A stretch of DNA of 64,000 nt from Shewanella sp. MR-4 (GCF_000014685.1 NC_008321.1:3283001-3347000); one strand, 5' to 3'. Counted from the stretch's first letter, positions 20,796 to 29,971 are shown. Notes: generated from the letters alone by a model not told the origin. Translations and numbers: made by a program.

Positions 20796-21308
20796 ATTTG
20801 TCGCCCCCGCGACTGCTCATCCATAGCCTTAGATAGGCAGTAACCATGCCAGCGCAAAATAACAGCATGAAGACAGATTTATGTCAGCCAAGTGACAACA
20901 AAGAAAACTTATAAATCAGCATCTTGAATAAAGTACCTCCCTGTACAATCCAACGCCTAGCTAGCGCAATGTTCTATTTAACGCACTGCTTTGATGCAAT
21001 GTGCGGTTAAAAAAGGTGCAACGCGCTTAAATGGCGCAGGCAAAACAACATCTTATCTTTGAGCGCATTGGCGAAATTAATTCCTTGGGTTGTATGTCTC
21101 CCAAGAGCAGGAAGGATTAGAGGGGGGATTAACTGCAACACTTTGTATCAATTACATTTTTCACCTTGAACTCTCCTTCGTCACTCTGTCACTATGCGCG
21201 CTCAAAACAAAAATAACACTTAGTTGCAACATTTAACCATATCACCTTACATCGTCATCCAAGATGGTATGGGGGCGCGGCGAAGTACACAAAAATAAGG
21301 AAATTGAT
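20796..21308. other. Intergenic region between divergent malQ and cyclophilin genes
   Basis: No gene is supported here. It must contain the glycogen operon promoter (minus strand) and the cyclophilin promoter (plus strand). It is AT-rich toward both starts. I found no clear operator palindrome, and no site for a known regulator could be assigned. Confidence 0.5.
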
Positions 21309-21944
21309 ATGAAAAGCATCACGGGACTTTTACTCGCCAGCAGTTTGAGTTTAGCCCTTGGCGCCTGCGGCGGCAGTGGCGACGATGAATTAACACCAAC
21401 GATCCCGACTCCCGATCCAACCCCACCGAGCTTAAGCGCCGATGTCTGTTATTTAATGAGCACCACAAAGGGGGATTTGACCTTAGCCATCGACCTCACC
21501 CATATGCCGATCACGGGCAAGAACTTTAAACAATATGTCGATAAGTCATTCTATAACGGCACTTTATTCCACAGAACCATCAATAACTTTGTGATCCAAG
21601 GCGGCGGTTTCACCACGGGATTACAAAGCAAGCCGACCAGCGCGCCGATTAAAAACGAGGCCGCTGTCGGCATCAGTAACAAACGGGGCACGATCGCTAT
21701 GGCGCGTACCACAGTGCCAGACTCAGCGACATCACAGTTCTTTATCAATGTGTTAGATAATCCACAGCTCGATGCTTCGGCGAGCAGCTATGGTTATGCC
21801 GTGTTTGGTAAAGTCGTTGAAGGAATGGATGTGGTCGATCAGATAAGCATTGTGCCCACCAAAACCAGCGACGGCTTTAACGACACCCCTGTGAATGAAA
21901 TTTTGATCAATAGCGTGATGGAAACGAACTGCCCCGCTGCCTAG
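21309..21944 (+). CDS. Cyclophilin-type peptidyl-prolyl isomerase lipoprotein
   Basis: The product is 211 residues from the ATG at 21309, chosen because it follows AAGGAAATTGAT and begins a lipoprotein signal peptide (MKSITGLLLASSLSLALGAC, lipobox LGAC). A Pro/Thr linker is followed by a complete cyclophilin domain with LFHRTINNFVIQGGGF (catalytic Arg in FHR) and SATSQFFINVLDN. It would catalyse prolyl isomerisation in the periplasm while membrane-anchored, assisting envelope protein folding. The open frame starts 15 codons earlier without support. It is monocistronic, with a strong hairpin just downstream. Confidence 0.9.
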   Translation: MKSITGLLLASSLSLALGACGGSGDDELTPTIPTPDPTPPSLSADVCYLMSTTKGDLTLAIDLTHMPITGKNFKQYVDKSFYNGTLFHRTINNFVIQGGGFTTGLQSKPTSAPIKNEAAVGISNKRGTIAMARTTVPDSATSQFFINVLDNPQLDASASSYGYAVFGKVVEGMDVVDQISIVPTKTSDGFNDTPVNEILINSVMETNCPAA

Positions 21945-21966
21945 GATAACTCTCTAGCTAAAACTG

Positions 21967-21994
21967 AAAAGCACTGAATATTCAGTGCTTTTTA
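21967..21994. terminator. Terminator between cyclophilin and marR genes
   Basis: AAAAGCACTGAA/TTCAGTGCTTTTT forms a perfect hairpin (stem about 21967-21978 and 21981-21992) with A and T runs on the two sides, so it can serve both converging genes. Confidence 0.85.
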
Positions 21995-22016
21995 GGTATT
22001 AATTAGCATTAGTGAA

Positions 22017-22493
22017 TTATTCGTCCCCTTGAATTTTACCCACTAACAGCATAGGCGCCGCATCGATTTTATCGGCGTCCATCATGGCGGCAATCCGCTC
22101 CACCGATGAGAGTAACTGGCTCTGTTCCCACTCTTCAAGATTTTGATATTGCTTGATAAAGTGCTCTTGAAGCGGTTTAGGCGATTCTTGCAATAACGCC
22201 CGCCCCGCCTCACTTAAATGCAGATGCACTTTGCGCTTATCGGACTCGCTGCGTTTGCGGATCACTAATCCCCGCCCTTCGAGCCTATCAATAATTGTCG
22301 TCACAGTGGCTGGACTGAGGGTGATTTCTTCGGCCACCTGCTTGGCTAAGGGAGCGCCGAGTTGGGCAATTTTCTGCATTACCATCAGCTGCGGCCCCGT
22401 CAGGCCTGAATGTTTATTGAGTTGCCGGGAATGAATGTCGATAGCGCGGATCACCCTGCGCAGTGAAATCAGCAGTTGTTCGTATTTTTCCAT
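22017..22493 (-). CDS. MarR-family transcriptional regulator
   Basis: A 158-residue winged-helix regulator starting MEKYEQLLISLRRVIRAIDIHSRQL. The DNA-binding core is LAKQVAEEITLSPATVTTIIDRLEGRGLVIRKRSESDKRKVHLHLSEAG, with the wing residues DKR. The frame is open from a TTG at 22517, but the ATG at 22493 is preceded by GAAG and gives the usual family N-terminus. It is divergent from the alcohol dehydrogenase gene and may regulate it and itself. Ligand unknown. An 11-base sequence (CTAGGATAACT) occurs on both sides of the gene. Confidence 0.88.
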   Translation of the reverse strand: MEKYEQLLISLRRVIRAIDIHSRQLNKHSGLTGPQLMVMQKIAQLGAPLAKQVAEEITLSPATVTTIIDRLEGRGLVIRKRSESDKRKVHLHLSEAGRALLQESPKPLQEHFIKQYQNLEEWEQSQLLSSVERIAAMMDADKIDAAPMLLVGKIQGDE

Positions 22494-22590
22494 CGTGCTT
22501 CGCGTGCTCCTCATCAACCCAACGGCCGCACCTTACCAGAAACTCAGCCACAACTCACCTCGGCGGGCAATTTTATCGCACATTCGTCCT

Positions 22591-22687
22591 AGGATAACTA
22601 AACAAGTAAAAGCTGAAAAAAACCTTAAAAAACATAGCGTATATCAAGCCTGATCCCTGTCATAAAAGTTCATTATTTAGTTATCTA
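22591..22687. promoter_or_regulatory. Candidate MarR operator pair
   Basis: GATAACTAAA (22593-22602) and its exact reverse complement TTTAGTTATC (22676-22685) lie 74 bases apart in the gap between marR and adhB. Their position between divergent genes suggests regulator sites, but this is inference only. Confidence 0.3.
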
Positions 22688-22728
22688 GTTCCAACTTTAG
22701 TGGGAATTTCACCTCAATAAACTGCCTA

Positions 22729-22746
22729 AGCCGATCTAGATCACAT
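22729..22746 (+). promoter_or_regulatory. Candidate CRP site upstream of adhB
   Basis: GATCTAGATCACA at 22733-22745 matches the right half and spacer of the CRP consensus TGTGATCTAGATCACA; only the left TGT is changed (to GCC). It sits about 75 bases before the adhB start, a plausible activator position. Confidence 0.4.
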
Positions 22747-22820
22747 CTTGCATACCCCTTAATTGGTAGCTTGGTCACCAGAAAGAAACAAATTTAATTT
22801 ACAAGCAAATAGGTGGACTT

Positions 22821-23969
22821 ATGGCTGCTAAATTTTTTATCCCTTCCGTCAACGTATTAGGCAAAGGCGCCGTCGATGATGCTATCGGAGATATCAAAAC
22901 CTTAGGCTTTAAACGCGCATTAATCGTAACGGATAAACCTCTCGTCAAGATTGGTCTGGTCGGTGAAGTGGCCGAAAAACTCGGTCAAAATGGCATTACT
23001 TCAACCGTGTTCGATGGCGTACAACCTAACCCAACCGTCGGTAACGTCGAAGCGGGTCTTGCGCTATTAAAAGCTAACCAATGTGATTTTGTGATTTCAT
23101 TAGGCGGTGGCTCACCCCACGATTGCGCTAAGGGTATTGCCCTAGTTGCCACCAACGGCGGCAGCATCAAAGACTATGAAGGGTTAGACCAATCTGCTAA
23201 GCCACAACTGCCATTAGTGGCCATTAACACTACTGCTGGCACTGCCAGTGAAATGACCCGTTTTTGTATTATCACTGACGAAGCTCGCCATATCAAAATG
23301 GCGATTGTCGACAAACATACCACCCCATTACTCTCTGTGAATGACCCTGAGCTGATGCTGAAAAAACCAGCTAGCCTCACAGCTGCAACAGGTATGGACG
23401 CGCTGACCCACGCGGTTGAAGCCTATGTGTCTATCGCTGCGAACCCTATTACCGATGCCTGCGCCATTAAAGCCATTGAACTTATCCAAGGCAACTTAGT
23501 GAATGCGGTAAAACAAGGCCAAGACATTGAAGCCCGTGAGCAAATGGCCTATGCGCAATTCTTAGCGGGTATGGCCTTTAACAACGCCAGCTTAGGTTAT
23601 GTGCATGCGATGGCGCACCAATTAGGCGGTTTCTACGATCTGCCCCACGGTGTGTGTAACGCCCTGTTATTACCCCATGTGCAAGAATACAACGCTAAAG
23701 TGGTACCAGATCGCTTAAAAGATATTGCCAAGGCGATGGGTGTCGATGTGGCCAATATGACGGATGAACAAGGTGCTGCGGCGGCAATCACCGCGATTAA
23801 GGCCCTATCCGTTGCGGTAAACATTCCAGAAAACCTGACATTACTCGGGGTTAAAGCGGAAGATATTCCAACGTTGGCCGAAAACGCCTTAAAGGATGCC
23901 TGTGGTTTCACTAACCCTAAACAGGCAACCCATGAAGAGATCTGCCAAATCTTCACTAACGCGTTATAA
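22821..23969 (+). CDS. adhB: Iron-containing alcohol dehydrogenase
   Basis: A 382-residue group III (Fe-dependent) NAD(H) alcohol dehydrogenase of the AdhB/YiaY type that interconverts ethanol and acetaldehyde or similar substrates. It has the nucleotide motif GGGSPHDCAKGIAL, the signature MDALTHAVEAYVS and the iron-ligand region HAMAHQLGGFYDLPHG. AGGTGG precedes the ATG at good spacing. The 330-base upstream region contains a near-CRP palindrome, which suggests carbon or anaerobic control. Length and motifs are typical. Substrate preference is not readable from the sequence. Confidence 0.92.
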   Translation: MAAKFFIPSVNVLGKGAVDDAIGDIKTLGFKRALIVTDKPLVKIGLVGEVAEKLGQNGITSTVFDGVQPNPTVGNVEAGLALLKANQCDFVISLGGGSPHDCAKGIALVATNGGSIKDYEGLDQSAKPQLPLVAINTTAGTASEMTRFCIITDEARHIKMAIVDKHTTPLLSVNDPELMLKKPASLTAATGMDALTHAVEAYVSIAANPITDACAIKAIELIQGNLVNAVKQGQDIEAREQMAYAQFLAGMAFNNASLGYVHAMAHQLGGFYDLPHGVCNALLLPHVQEYNAKVVPDRLKDIAKAMGVDVANMTDEQGAAAAITAIKALSVAVNIPENLTLLGVKAEDIPTLAENALKDACGFTNPKQATHEEICQIFTNAL

Positions 23970-24062
23970 ACCCGCGTTATAGAGCATTCGCATTAACGCC
24001 GTCTGTCGCGCGCCAATTGACAGGATGTTGTTCGGCTAGCGCAAGCTAACGACATGAGAATC

Positions 24063-24098
24063 GGCCCAAACAAGGGAGCTTGTTTGGGCCTTTCTTTT
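24063..24098 (+). terminator. Terminator of adhB
   Basis: GGCCCAAACAA-gggagc-TTGTTTGGGCC (24063-24073 and 24080-24090), followed by TTTCTTTT, is a strong intrinsic terminator about 95 bases after the adhB stop. Confidence 0.88.
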
Positions 24099-24099
24099 G

Positions 24100-24335
24100 G
24101 GCTGAACCAGCCAATTTTGCACTACGCCATAATGTAAAAAACCGCCGTAGCGCCTTAATCTTCGGCAGTTGGGATCCCATAGATCGAAAAATCGTCCCAA
24201 TAGCGTAAAAACGTGATCTTGGTGGGTTACATGCTGTTACAAATCCGCTAGACTGGCTCCAGTTCGCTTTTTCCCTGCAAAAGATGAAGCCAGCTCAGAG
24301 GCCCATTCTAAGGAATGGGCCTCTGTCCCTTTTAG
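24100..24335 (+). ncRNA. Possible orphan small RNA ending in a strong terminator
   Basis: This stretch has no open frame of note. It ends in a perfect 13-bp hairpin CAGAGGCCCATTC/GAATGGGCCTCTG (24296-24308 and 24313-24325) with tail TCCCTTTT, although the previous gene already has its own terminator at 24063. Further pairing elements lie upstream: TTGGGA...TCCCAA near 24169-24199, and CTGGCT...AGCCAG around 24254-24293. A terminator with no gene before it suggests a short untranslated transcript. No promoter was proven. Confidence 0.35.
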
Positions 24336-24660
24336 CGCCCGTCCCTACACCTCCCTAATAATTTGCTACTGTTTAATGGCTCACAGCACCATGTAGATCC
24401 TGTCGCTTATTTGCTGCTTTATTGCGCAGTAATTAAGCAAAAACGAATTTGAGTGCAAAACTGAGAGATAGCACATAGATATTCGTTAAAAACTCATGCT
24501 AAATAACACTGAATAGAAATGAATTAACCGACTCATTTTTATATAAAAACACTTGTAAAAACTGTGATTTAACTCGGACGATATCAGCGCAATTAATGAT
24601 TGACCGAATTCAAAAACGATGCCTATGATGGCAGCAACATCCTCAACAGGTAGGTACGCT
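24336..24660. other. Intergenic region before the 124-residue orphan gene
   Basis: AT-rich, no supported gene. It presumably holds the promoter of the gene at 24661. Nothing else was recognised. Confidence 0.4.
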
Positions 24661-25035
24661 ATGACAGCAATTACTCATGTATATAACTACACAGTTAGAT
24701 GTCCGCATTACAAAGATCCCGAACATCCAGTGAGTTGGTTAAACCACATCGAATTAAATCAATCCAGTGAAATTGCCTTAAACCGTATCACCAAATGGCA
24801 CGAACTCTCAGGCAGTAAATCCTTCGAAACCAATAAGTTTGTCGTCCGCAAAGCCGACAATGAAGAAGCCTACTTTTCGATGCAGAGCGATAGGCTGAAA
24901 AATGATGGGCACGCGTTAGTCACCTTTAAGATCTTCCTCGATACCTGCTGCGACGATGCTGCCCCCGAAGAAATCATGCAGCACCTAATCGACGACTATC
25001 AGCAACGTTTAGCGAAACTCGACCAAGCCTCATAA
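24661..25035 (+). CDS. Small unknown cytoplasmic protein
   Basis: I do not recognise this 124-residue protein. It has no signal peptide or membrane span and is rich in His, Asn and acidic residues. Visible landmarks are VRCPHYKDPEHP near the N-terminus and LDTCCDDAAPEE near the C-terminus, so three Cys and several His could bind metal, but no known motif is formed. The start at 24661 follows AGGTAGG; the frame is open 14 codons further upstream. It is monocistronic, with a strong terminator just downstream, which supports it being a real gene. Confidence 0.6.
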   Translation: MTAITHVYNYTVRCPHYKDPEHPVSWLNHIELNQSSEIALNRITKWHELSGSKSFETNKFVVRKADNEEAYFSMQSDRLKNDGHALVTFKIFLDTCCDDAAPEEIMQHLIDDYQQRLAKLDQAS

Positions 25036-25092
25036 TGTTTTGCTTGGGAGTGACTGTCACATAAGCGCTTAATCGCTAAGTGAAATAGCAAC

Positions 25093-25126
25093 AATGCCAG
25101 AGTTAATACTCTGGCATTTTGTTTTA
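25093..25126 (+). terminator. Terminator after the 124-residue gene
   Basis: ATGCCAGAGT-taat-ACTCTGGCAT (25094-25103 and 25108-25117) followed by TTTTGTTTT. Confidence 0.88.
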
Positions 25127-25350
25127 CTGACCTTGCTAATCAATTCATTCTAAACCGTCACTCATCCGCCACTGAACCACACCCCGTTAACTTGGATGAA
25201 GACATTTCATCTTCACTCAAGCAAACTGATGCATTATCCCTAATCTAACAAAGATTGGAGCTCAGATGATTGGATTTTCAGATTATTAAGGCGCGGTACA
25301 GCAGTATTTGGTATCTTGCCTAACAAACGTGCGTTATCAGGATGAGTACA

Positions 25351-25563
25351 ATGAAAAAAGCGATGCTGTTAATACTACCACTGCTACTGGCCACCACTGC
25401 CTGCGCCGATTTAAAGGATGCGGGTCGCGCCATTGGCACCACCACTAAAGATGTGACGAAAGAGATTGGTCACGCCACCCGCGACACCACCAAAGCCATT
25501 GGTCATGCCTCACGGGATGCGGTGAAATCGGTCAAAGAAGAACTGACTGAAGATTCAGAGTGA
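25351..25563 (+). CDS. Small exported protein with 11-residue amphipathic repeats
   Basis: The product is 70 residues from the ATG at 25351, which has AGGA at 8-base spacing; an ATG 3 codons earlier is also open. A signal peptide MKKAMLLILPLLLATTACA is followed by an alanine/threonine/lysine-rich helix made of repeats of about 11 residues (TTKDVTKEIGHATRDTTKAIGHASRDAVKS). ATTAC could be a weak lipobox with Cys as first residue, but position -3 is not the usual Leu. Such repeats form amphipathic helices that can lie on membranes. Function unknown; small lipoprotein or stress protein types are possible. Confidence 0.6.
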   Translation: MKKAMLLILPLLLATTACADLKDAGRAIGTTTKDVTKEIGHATRDTTKAIGHASRDAVKSVKEELTEDSE

Positions 25564-25600
25564 CGCCCATGCGTCACTCTGCTTTATCGGGGCTCAATCC

Positions 25601-25969
25601 TTAGGCCGCATTGGCACGAATACCATGGGGCACGGGTAATCCCTGGGCATTCACGTTCACAAACACCATCTTATCGATACTAACCACAGGCGCTTGGGTC
25701 ATCTTATTACGCACTTGGCAACTGACCGTAATGGAACTGTGGCCAAGGCTGACAAGCTCCAAACCAAATTCCAACACATCCCCCTGCCGCGCCGGCGTCA
25801 TAAAATTGATTTCAGAAATCAGCTTAGTCACATGGCTGGAGCTCTTCATCTGGCACGCAGCAAAGATGGCTGCCTCCTCGTCAATCCAACTCAATAACTG
25901 GCCGCCAAATAGGGTATTTGCAGGATTTAAATGTTCAGGTTTGACTAAACGACGACTGTAATATTTCAT
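25601..25969 (-). CDS. Acyl-CoA thioesterase, hotdog fold
   Basis: A 122-residue single-hotdog thioesterase. The signature NPANTLFGGQLLSWIDEEAAIFA and later GDVLEFGLELVSLGHSSITVSCQV match the YciA/ACOT group, which hydrolyses acyl-CoA to free acid and CoA in the cytoplasm. The start at 25969 has GAGGT at 8-base spacing; the frame is open 13 codons further. The N-terminus MKYYSRRLVKPEHLNP is typical. It lies downstream of aceA but is separated by a terminator, so it is likely independent. Substrate chain length cannot be told. Confidence 0.85.
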   Translation of the reverse strand: MKYYSRRLVKPEHLNPANTLFGGQLLSWIDEEAAIFAACQMKSSSHVTKLISEINFMTPARQGDVLEFGLELVSLGHSSITVSCQVRNKMTQAPVVSIDKMVFVNVNAQGLPVPHGIRANAA

Positions 25970-26343
25970 GACGGTGACCTCACTGTGAATACCAAGTTTT
26001 ACAGCCAATTCACAGCATTATTTAGGCCAAGATAAATAGCCATTGAATAACAATGAGATAGAATTAAGTTATTGTAAAACGGTTAAAAAATTGCACCAAC
26101 TCGAGTCAGAGCTGCACCAGAATAATCAATTAGATAAAAAAATAGCGACTCAGAGAGTCGCCAAGCTCAGGCAAGCAATGTATTGACTGGGTAGGAAGTT
26201 AAGTCACAAGGTTTGACTTAAAAACCCGTGCAGCACATGTAGGCGAACTGCACGGGGGACAACAGCTGCAATGCAGCTAAACACAGGGTTTACGGGTACA
26301 ACATCTTACGGGTAGAACCTATTCGCGATACAACAGACTTCGC
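25970..26343. other. Intergenic region between aceA and the thioesterase gene
   Basis: No gene is supported here. Besides the aceA terminator it holds two further inverted repeats: CCGTGCAG/CTGCACGG (26226-26233 and 26248-26255) and AGCTGCA-a-TGCAGCT (26264-26278). Both lie in the aceA 3' untranslated part and may stabilise the mRNA end. Confidence 0.5.
26128..26161 (-). terminator. Terminator of the aceBA transcript
   Basis: On the minus strand this is GCGACTC-tct-GAGTCGC (26145-26161) followed by TATTTTTTT, about 185 bases after the aceA stop. Confidence 0.75.
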
Positions 26344-27666
26344 TTAAAACTGCTCTTCTTCGGTCGAGCCTGTCAGTGCAGTCACAGAAGACTGACCGCC
26401 TTGGATCACTGTGGTAACTTGGTCGAAGTAACCTGTGCCCACTTCCTGTTGATGCGCGACGAAGGTGTAGCCTTTCTTCGCTGCTGCAAACTCAACTTCT
26501 TGAACTTTCTCAACATAATGCTTCATACCTTCACCACGAGCGTAGTCGTAAGCCAGGTCAAACATGTTGTACCACATGTTATGAATACCCGCTAAAGTGA
26601 TGAACTGGTACTTGTAGCCCATGTCCGACAGCTCTTGTTGGAAGCGCGCAATCGTCGCATCGTCCAAGTTTTTCTTCCAGTTGAACGAAGGTGAACAGTT
26701 ATAGGCCAGTAATTGGTCTGGGTACTGAGCATGAATTGCCTCAGCAAAGCGGCGTGCTTCTTCTAAGTCAGGCTTAGCGGTTTCACACCAAATTAAATCC
26801 GCATACGGTGCGTAGGCTAGACCGCGAGAAATTGCTTGGTCCAGACCCGCTTTTACGCGGTAGAAACCTTCACTGGTGCGCTCGCCAGTCACGAAGTCAC
26901 GATCGTATGGGTCGCAATCAGAGGTCAATAAATCCGCCGCGTTCGCATCGGTACGAGCGATAACTAAGGTTTCAACACCGCTCACGTCGGCTGCAAGGCG
27001 AGCCGCAACTAACTTTTGTACCGCTTCTTGGGTCGGCACTAATACTTTACCGCCCATATGGCCACACTTTTTCACAGAGGCTAATTGGTCTTCAAAGTGC
27101 ACACCGGCGGCGCCTGCATCGATCATCGACTTCATCAACTCGAACGCATTCAGTACGCCACCAAAACCCGCTTCCGCATCGGCAATAATCGGCAGAAAGT
27201 AATCGACAAAGTTTTCTTCTTCCGGATTAACCCCATTGCTCCACTGAATTTGGTCAGCACGGCGGAAGGAGTTGTTAATACGGGCTACGACAGCAGGCAC
27301 TGAGTTTGCTGGGTATAAAGATTGGTCTGGGTACATAGTGCCCGCTAAGTTCGCGTCGGCCGCTACTTGCCAACCAGACAGGTAAATCGCTTCGATACCG
27401 GCTTTAGCCTGTTGTACCGCTTGGCCGCCAGTCAGTGCACCTAACGAGTTCACATAACCTTTTTTTGCGCCACCGTTGACTAAATCCCACAGTTTAGCGG
27501 CACCGCGTTTGGCAATGGTGTTTTCGGGTACGATAGAACCACGAAGTGCCACAACTTCCTCTGCAGTGTATGGGCGACGGACGTTTTTCCAACGTGGATT
27601 CTCAGCCCAATCTTTTTTGATCGCGTCAATCTGTGCCTGACGTGAAGTCTGTGTTGCCTTAGTCAT
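26344..27666 (-). CDS. aceA: Isocitrate lyase
   Basis: A 440-residue enzyme of the glyoxylate shunt that splits isocitrate into succinate and glyoxylate. The catalytic signature KKCGHMGGK is intact, as are the GGVLNAFELMKSMI region and YNCSPSFNW. The ATG at 27666 is preceded by AAGGAGTGACACT; the open frame extends 16 codons upstream into poor sequence. It is the second gene of aceB-aceA, with a 143-base gap. It allows growth on acetate and fatty acids by bypassing the CO2-releasing TCA steps. Confidence 0.96.
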   Translation of the reverse strand: MTKATQTSRQAQIDAIKKDWAENPRWKNVRRPYTAEEVVALRGSIVPENTIAKRGAAKLWDLVNGGAKKGYVNSLGALTGGQAVQQAKAGIEAIYLSGWQVAADANLAGTMYPDQSLYPANSVPAVVARINNSFRRADQIQWSNGVNPEEENFVDYFLPIIADAEAGFGGVLNAFELMKSMIDAGAAGVHFEDQLASVKKCGHMGGKVLVPTQEAVQKLVAARLAADVSGVETLVIARTDANAADLLTSDCDPYDRDFVTGERTSEGFYRVKAGLDQAISRGLAYAPYADLIWCETAKPDLEEARRFAEAIHAQYPDQLLAYNCSPSFNWKKNLDDATIARFQQELSDMGYKYQFITLAGIHNMWYNMFDLAYDYARGEGMKHYVEKVQEVEFAAAKKGYTFVAHQQEVGTGYFDQVTTVIQGGQSSVTALTGSTEEEQF

Positions 27667-27809
27667 AGTGTCACTCCTTTCTCTGTGATGTTGTAGCAAG
27701 TGAAGCTGCCCCACAGCCTCACCCTGCCCATTGGTTTAATTGGCGGCTTGGCCGCCATAACGCATTCCATGTAAACGCATTCAGTGTTACAGCATTAAAA
27801 CGCTAATCA

Positions 27810-29459
27810 TTAAGCCGTTAGCATCTCGTAACCGGGTAAGGTTAAGAAATCGACCAATTCATCCGAAGTGGTAATATCCTCAAGCAATACAGCCGCTTGG
27901 GTAAATTTGCCGTGGGTGAATCTGTCACCGCCCACTTCTTTTTTCACATTTGCTAACTCTTCCACCAGCATGTCCTTAAACAATTGTTTAGTGACGGGTT
28001 TGCCGTTTGAGAGTGACTTGCCATGTTGGATCCATTGCCAAATCGAGGCGCGGGAGATTTCCGCCGTTGCCGCATCTTCCATTAATCCGTAAATCGGCAC
28101 ACAACCGTTGCCACTGATCCACGCCTCAAGGTATTGCAGAGCGATGCGAATATTCAGGCGCATCCCTTGCTCAGTTCGCTCACCATCACAGGGTTTTAAT
28201 AACTCTGCGGCAAGGATCGGTGCATCCACATCACGGGTGATATGCAATTGATTTTGATGATCTTGGCCTATGTATTCGTTAAAGATCCCCATTGCCGTGT
28301 CCGCAAGACCTGGGTGAGCGACCCAAGTCCCATCGTGACCATTGCGAGCCTCAAGCTCTTTGTCCTTACGTACCCGTTGCAACACGGTTTCGTTTTGAGC
28401 GGGATCCTTCGCTGGAATAAAGGCCGCCATGCCGCCCATCGCCAGTGCGCCACGTTTATGGCAGGTTTTGATCAGCAGTCTTGAATAGGCGCTTAAGAAA
28501 GGCGTATCCATGGTCACCGCTTGGCGATCCGGTAATACACGGTCGCTATGACGCTTTAATGTTTTGATATAGCTGAAGATATAGTCCCAACGACCACAGT
28601 TCAGCGCGACAATGTTTGAGCGTAATTCATAGAGAATTTCGTCCATTTCAAACACCGCGGGTAAGGTCTCAATCAAACAGGTACATTTGATTGTCCCAGG
28701 CTGAAGGCAAAATCTTTCTTCAACAAAAGCAAACACTTTTGCCCACCAACGCGCTTCAATATGGCTCTCAAGTTTAGGAATATAGAAGTAAGGACCACTG
28801 CCCTTCGCCAGCAATTGGCGATAGTTATGGTAGAAGAACATCGCAAAGTCGAATAACGCGCCGGGAATGGACTGCTGGTTAAATTCAACGTGCTTCTCTT
28901 TTAAGTGCAGGCCACGCACACGGCAAATTAATACCGCAGGATTTTGGCCTAACTTGTAGTGTTTACCGGTTTCAGGCGCTGTGTACTCAATCTCACCGCG
29001 CACGGCATCACGTAGGTTAATCTGACCTTCCACGACTTTCTGCCAGCTCGGTGCTAAGGAGTCTTCAAAATCCGCCATAAACACTTTGGCATTTGCATTA
29101 AGCGCATTGATCACCATCTTACGTTCGACGGGACCGGTAATTTCGACACGGCGATCGAGTAAGTCATTCGGAATACCACGGATCTTCCATGCCCCGTCAC
29201 GAATTGCGCGAGTCTCGGGTAAAAAGTCAGGCAAAGCCCCTTTATCGATACGCGCCTGTCTATCTTTACGTTTGGCGAGTAATGTGGGCACTTCTGTCGC
29301 AAATTCACGGCAAAGTGACTCAAGCAACGCCAGCGCGCCTTCGGTAAAAATCACCTCCTGCCCCGGGATGGTATTTCCCACTAAGGCCAGAGTGCCATTC
29401 GCAGTGGCCTTATTCTGTGTCGAATTCAATTGCTGTTCACTTAAAGTGTGTTCCGTCAT
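27810..29459 (-). CDS. aceB: Malate synthase A
   Basis: A 549-residue malate synthase condensing glyoxylate with acetyl-CoA to malate. Family motifs include VFMADFEDSLAPSW, NCGRWDYIFSYIKT and YGLMEDAATAEISRASIWQW near the C-terminal catalytic Asp region. The ATG at 29459 follows GGGAGGGCGAGAAG. It is first in the aceBA operon. The upstream 835 bases hold several palindromes likely bound by carbon and fatty-acid regulators. Confidence 0.96.
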   Translation of the reverse strand: MTEHTLSEQQLNSTQNKATANGTLALVGNTIPGQEVIFTEGALALLESLCREFATEVPTLLAKRKDRQARIDKGALPDFLPETRAIRDGAWKIRGIPNDLLDRRVEITGPVERKMVINALNANAKVFMADFEDSLAPSWQKVVEGQINLRDAVRGEIEYTAPETGKHYKLGQNPAVLICRVRGLHLKEKHVEFNQQSIPGALFDFAMFFYHNYRQLLAKGSGPYFYIPKLESHIEARWWAKVFAFVEERFCLQPGTIKCTCLIETLPAVFEMDEILYELRSNIVALNCGRWDYIFSYIKTLKRHSDRVLPDRQAVTMDTPFLSAYSRLLIKTCHKRGALAMGGMAAFIPAKDPAQNETVLQRVRKDKELEARNGHDGTWVAHPGLADTAMGIFNEYIGQDHQNQLHITRDVDAPILAAELLKPCDGERTEQGMRLNIRIALQYLEAWISGNGCVPIYGLMEDAATAEISRASIWQWIQHGKSLSNGKPVTKQLFKDMLVEELANVKKEVGGDRFTHGKFTQAAVLLEDITTSDELVDFLTLPGYEMLTA

Positions 29460-29549
29460 CTTCTCGCCCTCCCAAGAGGCTAACCTTTTGCTCGTTTACG
29501 ACCCGTTACCAGCAAAGACATGAGTAACATGTACAAACATTCACCACAA

Positions 29550-29597
29550 AACATTCAAATGTTCGTTTAGAACCAAAACTTACAGACAAACATTTGT
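29550..29597 (-). promoter_or_regulatory. Candidate PsrA-type operators of aceBA
   Basis: Two palindromes share the AAACATT core: AACATT-ca-AATGTT (29550-29563) and ACAAA-ca-TTTGT (29586-29597). They lie 90-140 bases upstream of aceB. They resemble the AAACA/TGTTT type of site I remember for the fatty-acid regulator PsrA of gamma-proteobacteria, which is reported to control the glyoxylate shunt in Shewanella. The assignment is inference. Confidence 0.4.
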
Positions 29598-29795
29598 ATT
29601 TGCAACTATCCAAAAGTGCCATAACCGCTAAAAAATTTGACCAAAAAACCTCTCAGAATTGGTCTGACCAAGACGCAAAATGCACGCTAAATAGCTGATA
29701 AAAAACAATTTTAAAATTATTAGCTAAATAAGATTTTTCTTATCGTGAAATTTGTCAGACAACTTTACCACTACAAGTGCAATGTAATTTTATAC

Positions 29796-29808
29796 GTAAT
29801 TTAATTAC
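29796..29808. promoter_or_regulatory. Candidate HexR box
   Basis: GTAATT-t-AATTAC is a perfect 13-base palindrome that matches the core of the HexR site (TGTAATTNAATTACA) known in Shewanella for central carbon genes. It lies about 340 bases from aceB and 490 from the receptor gene; aceB is the more logical target. Confidence 0.45.
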
Positions 29809-29971
29809 CAATTGAAAATTTAACTATACAGCATTTTTAGCCTATTCGACCTAAGTAGAAAGCAGTGCGCGTTTTGAACTCCACCTTAAGGAAAGTCACT
29901 AAAATCAATAAAAACAATGAGTTAACAAAATTTAAACATGACGCAAGTTTAAACACTCGTTTAACTATTAC

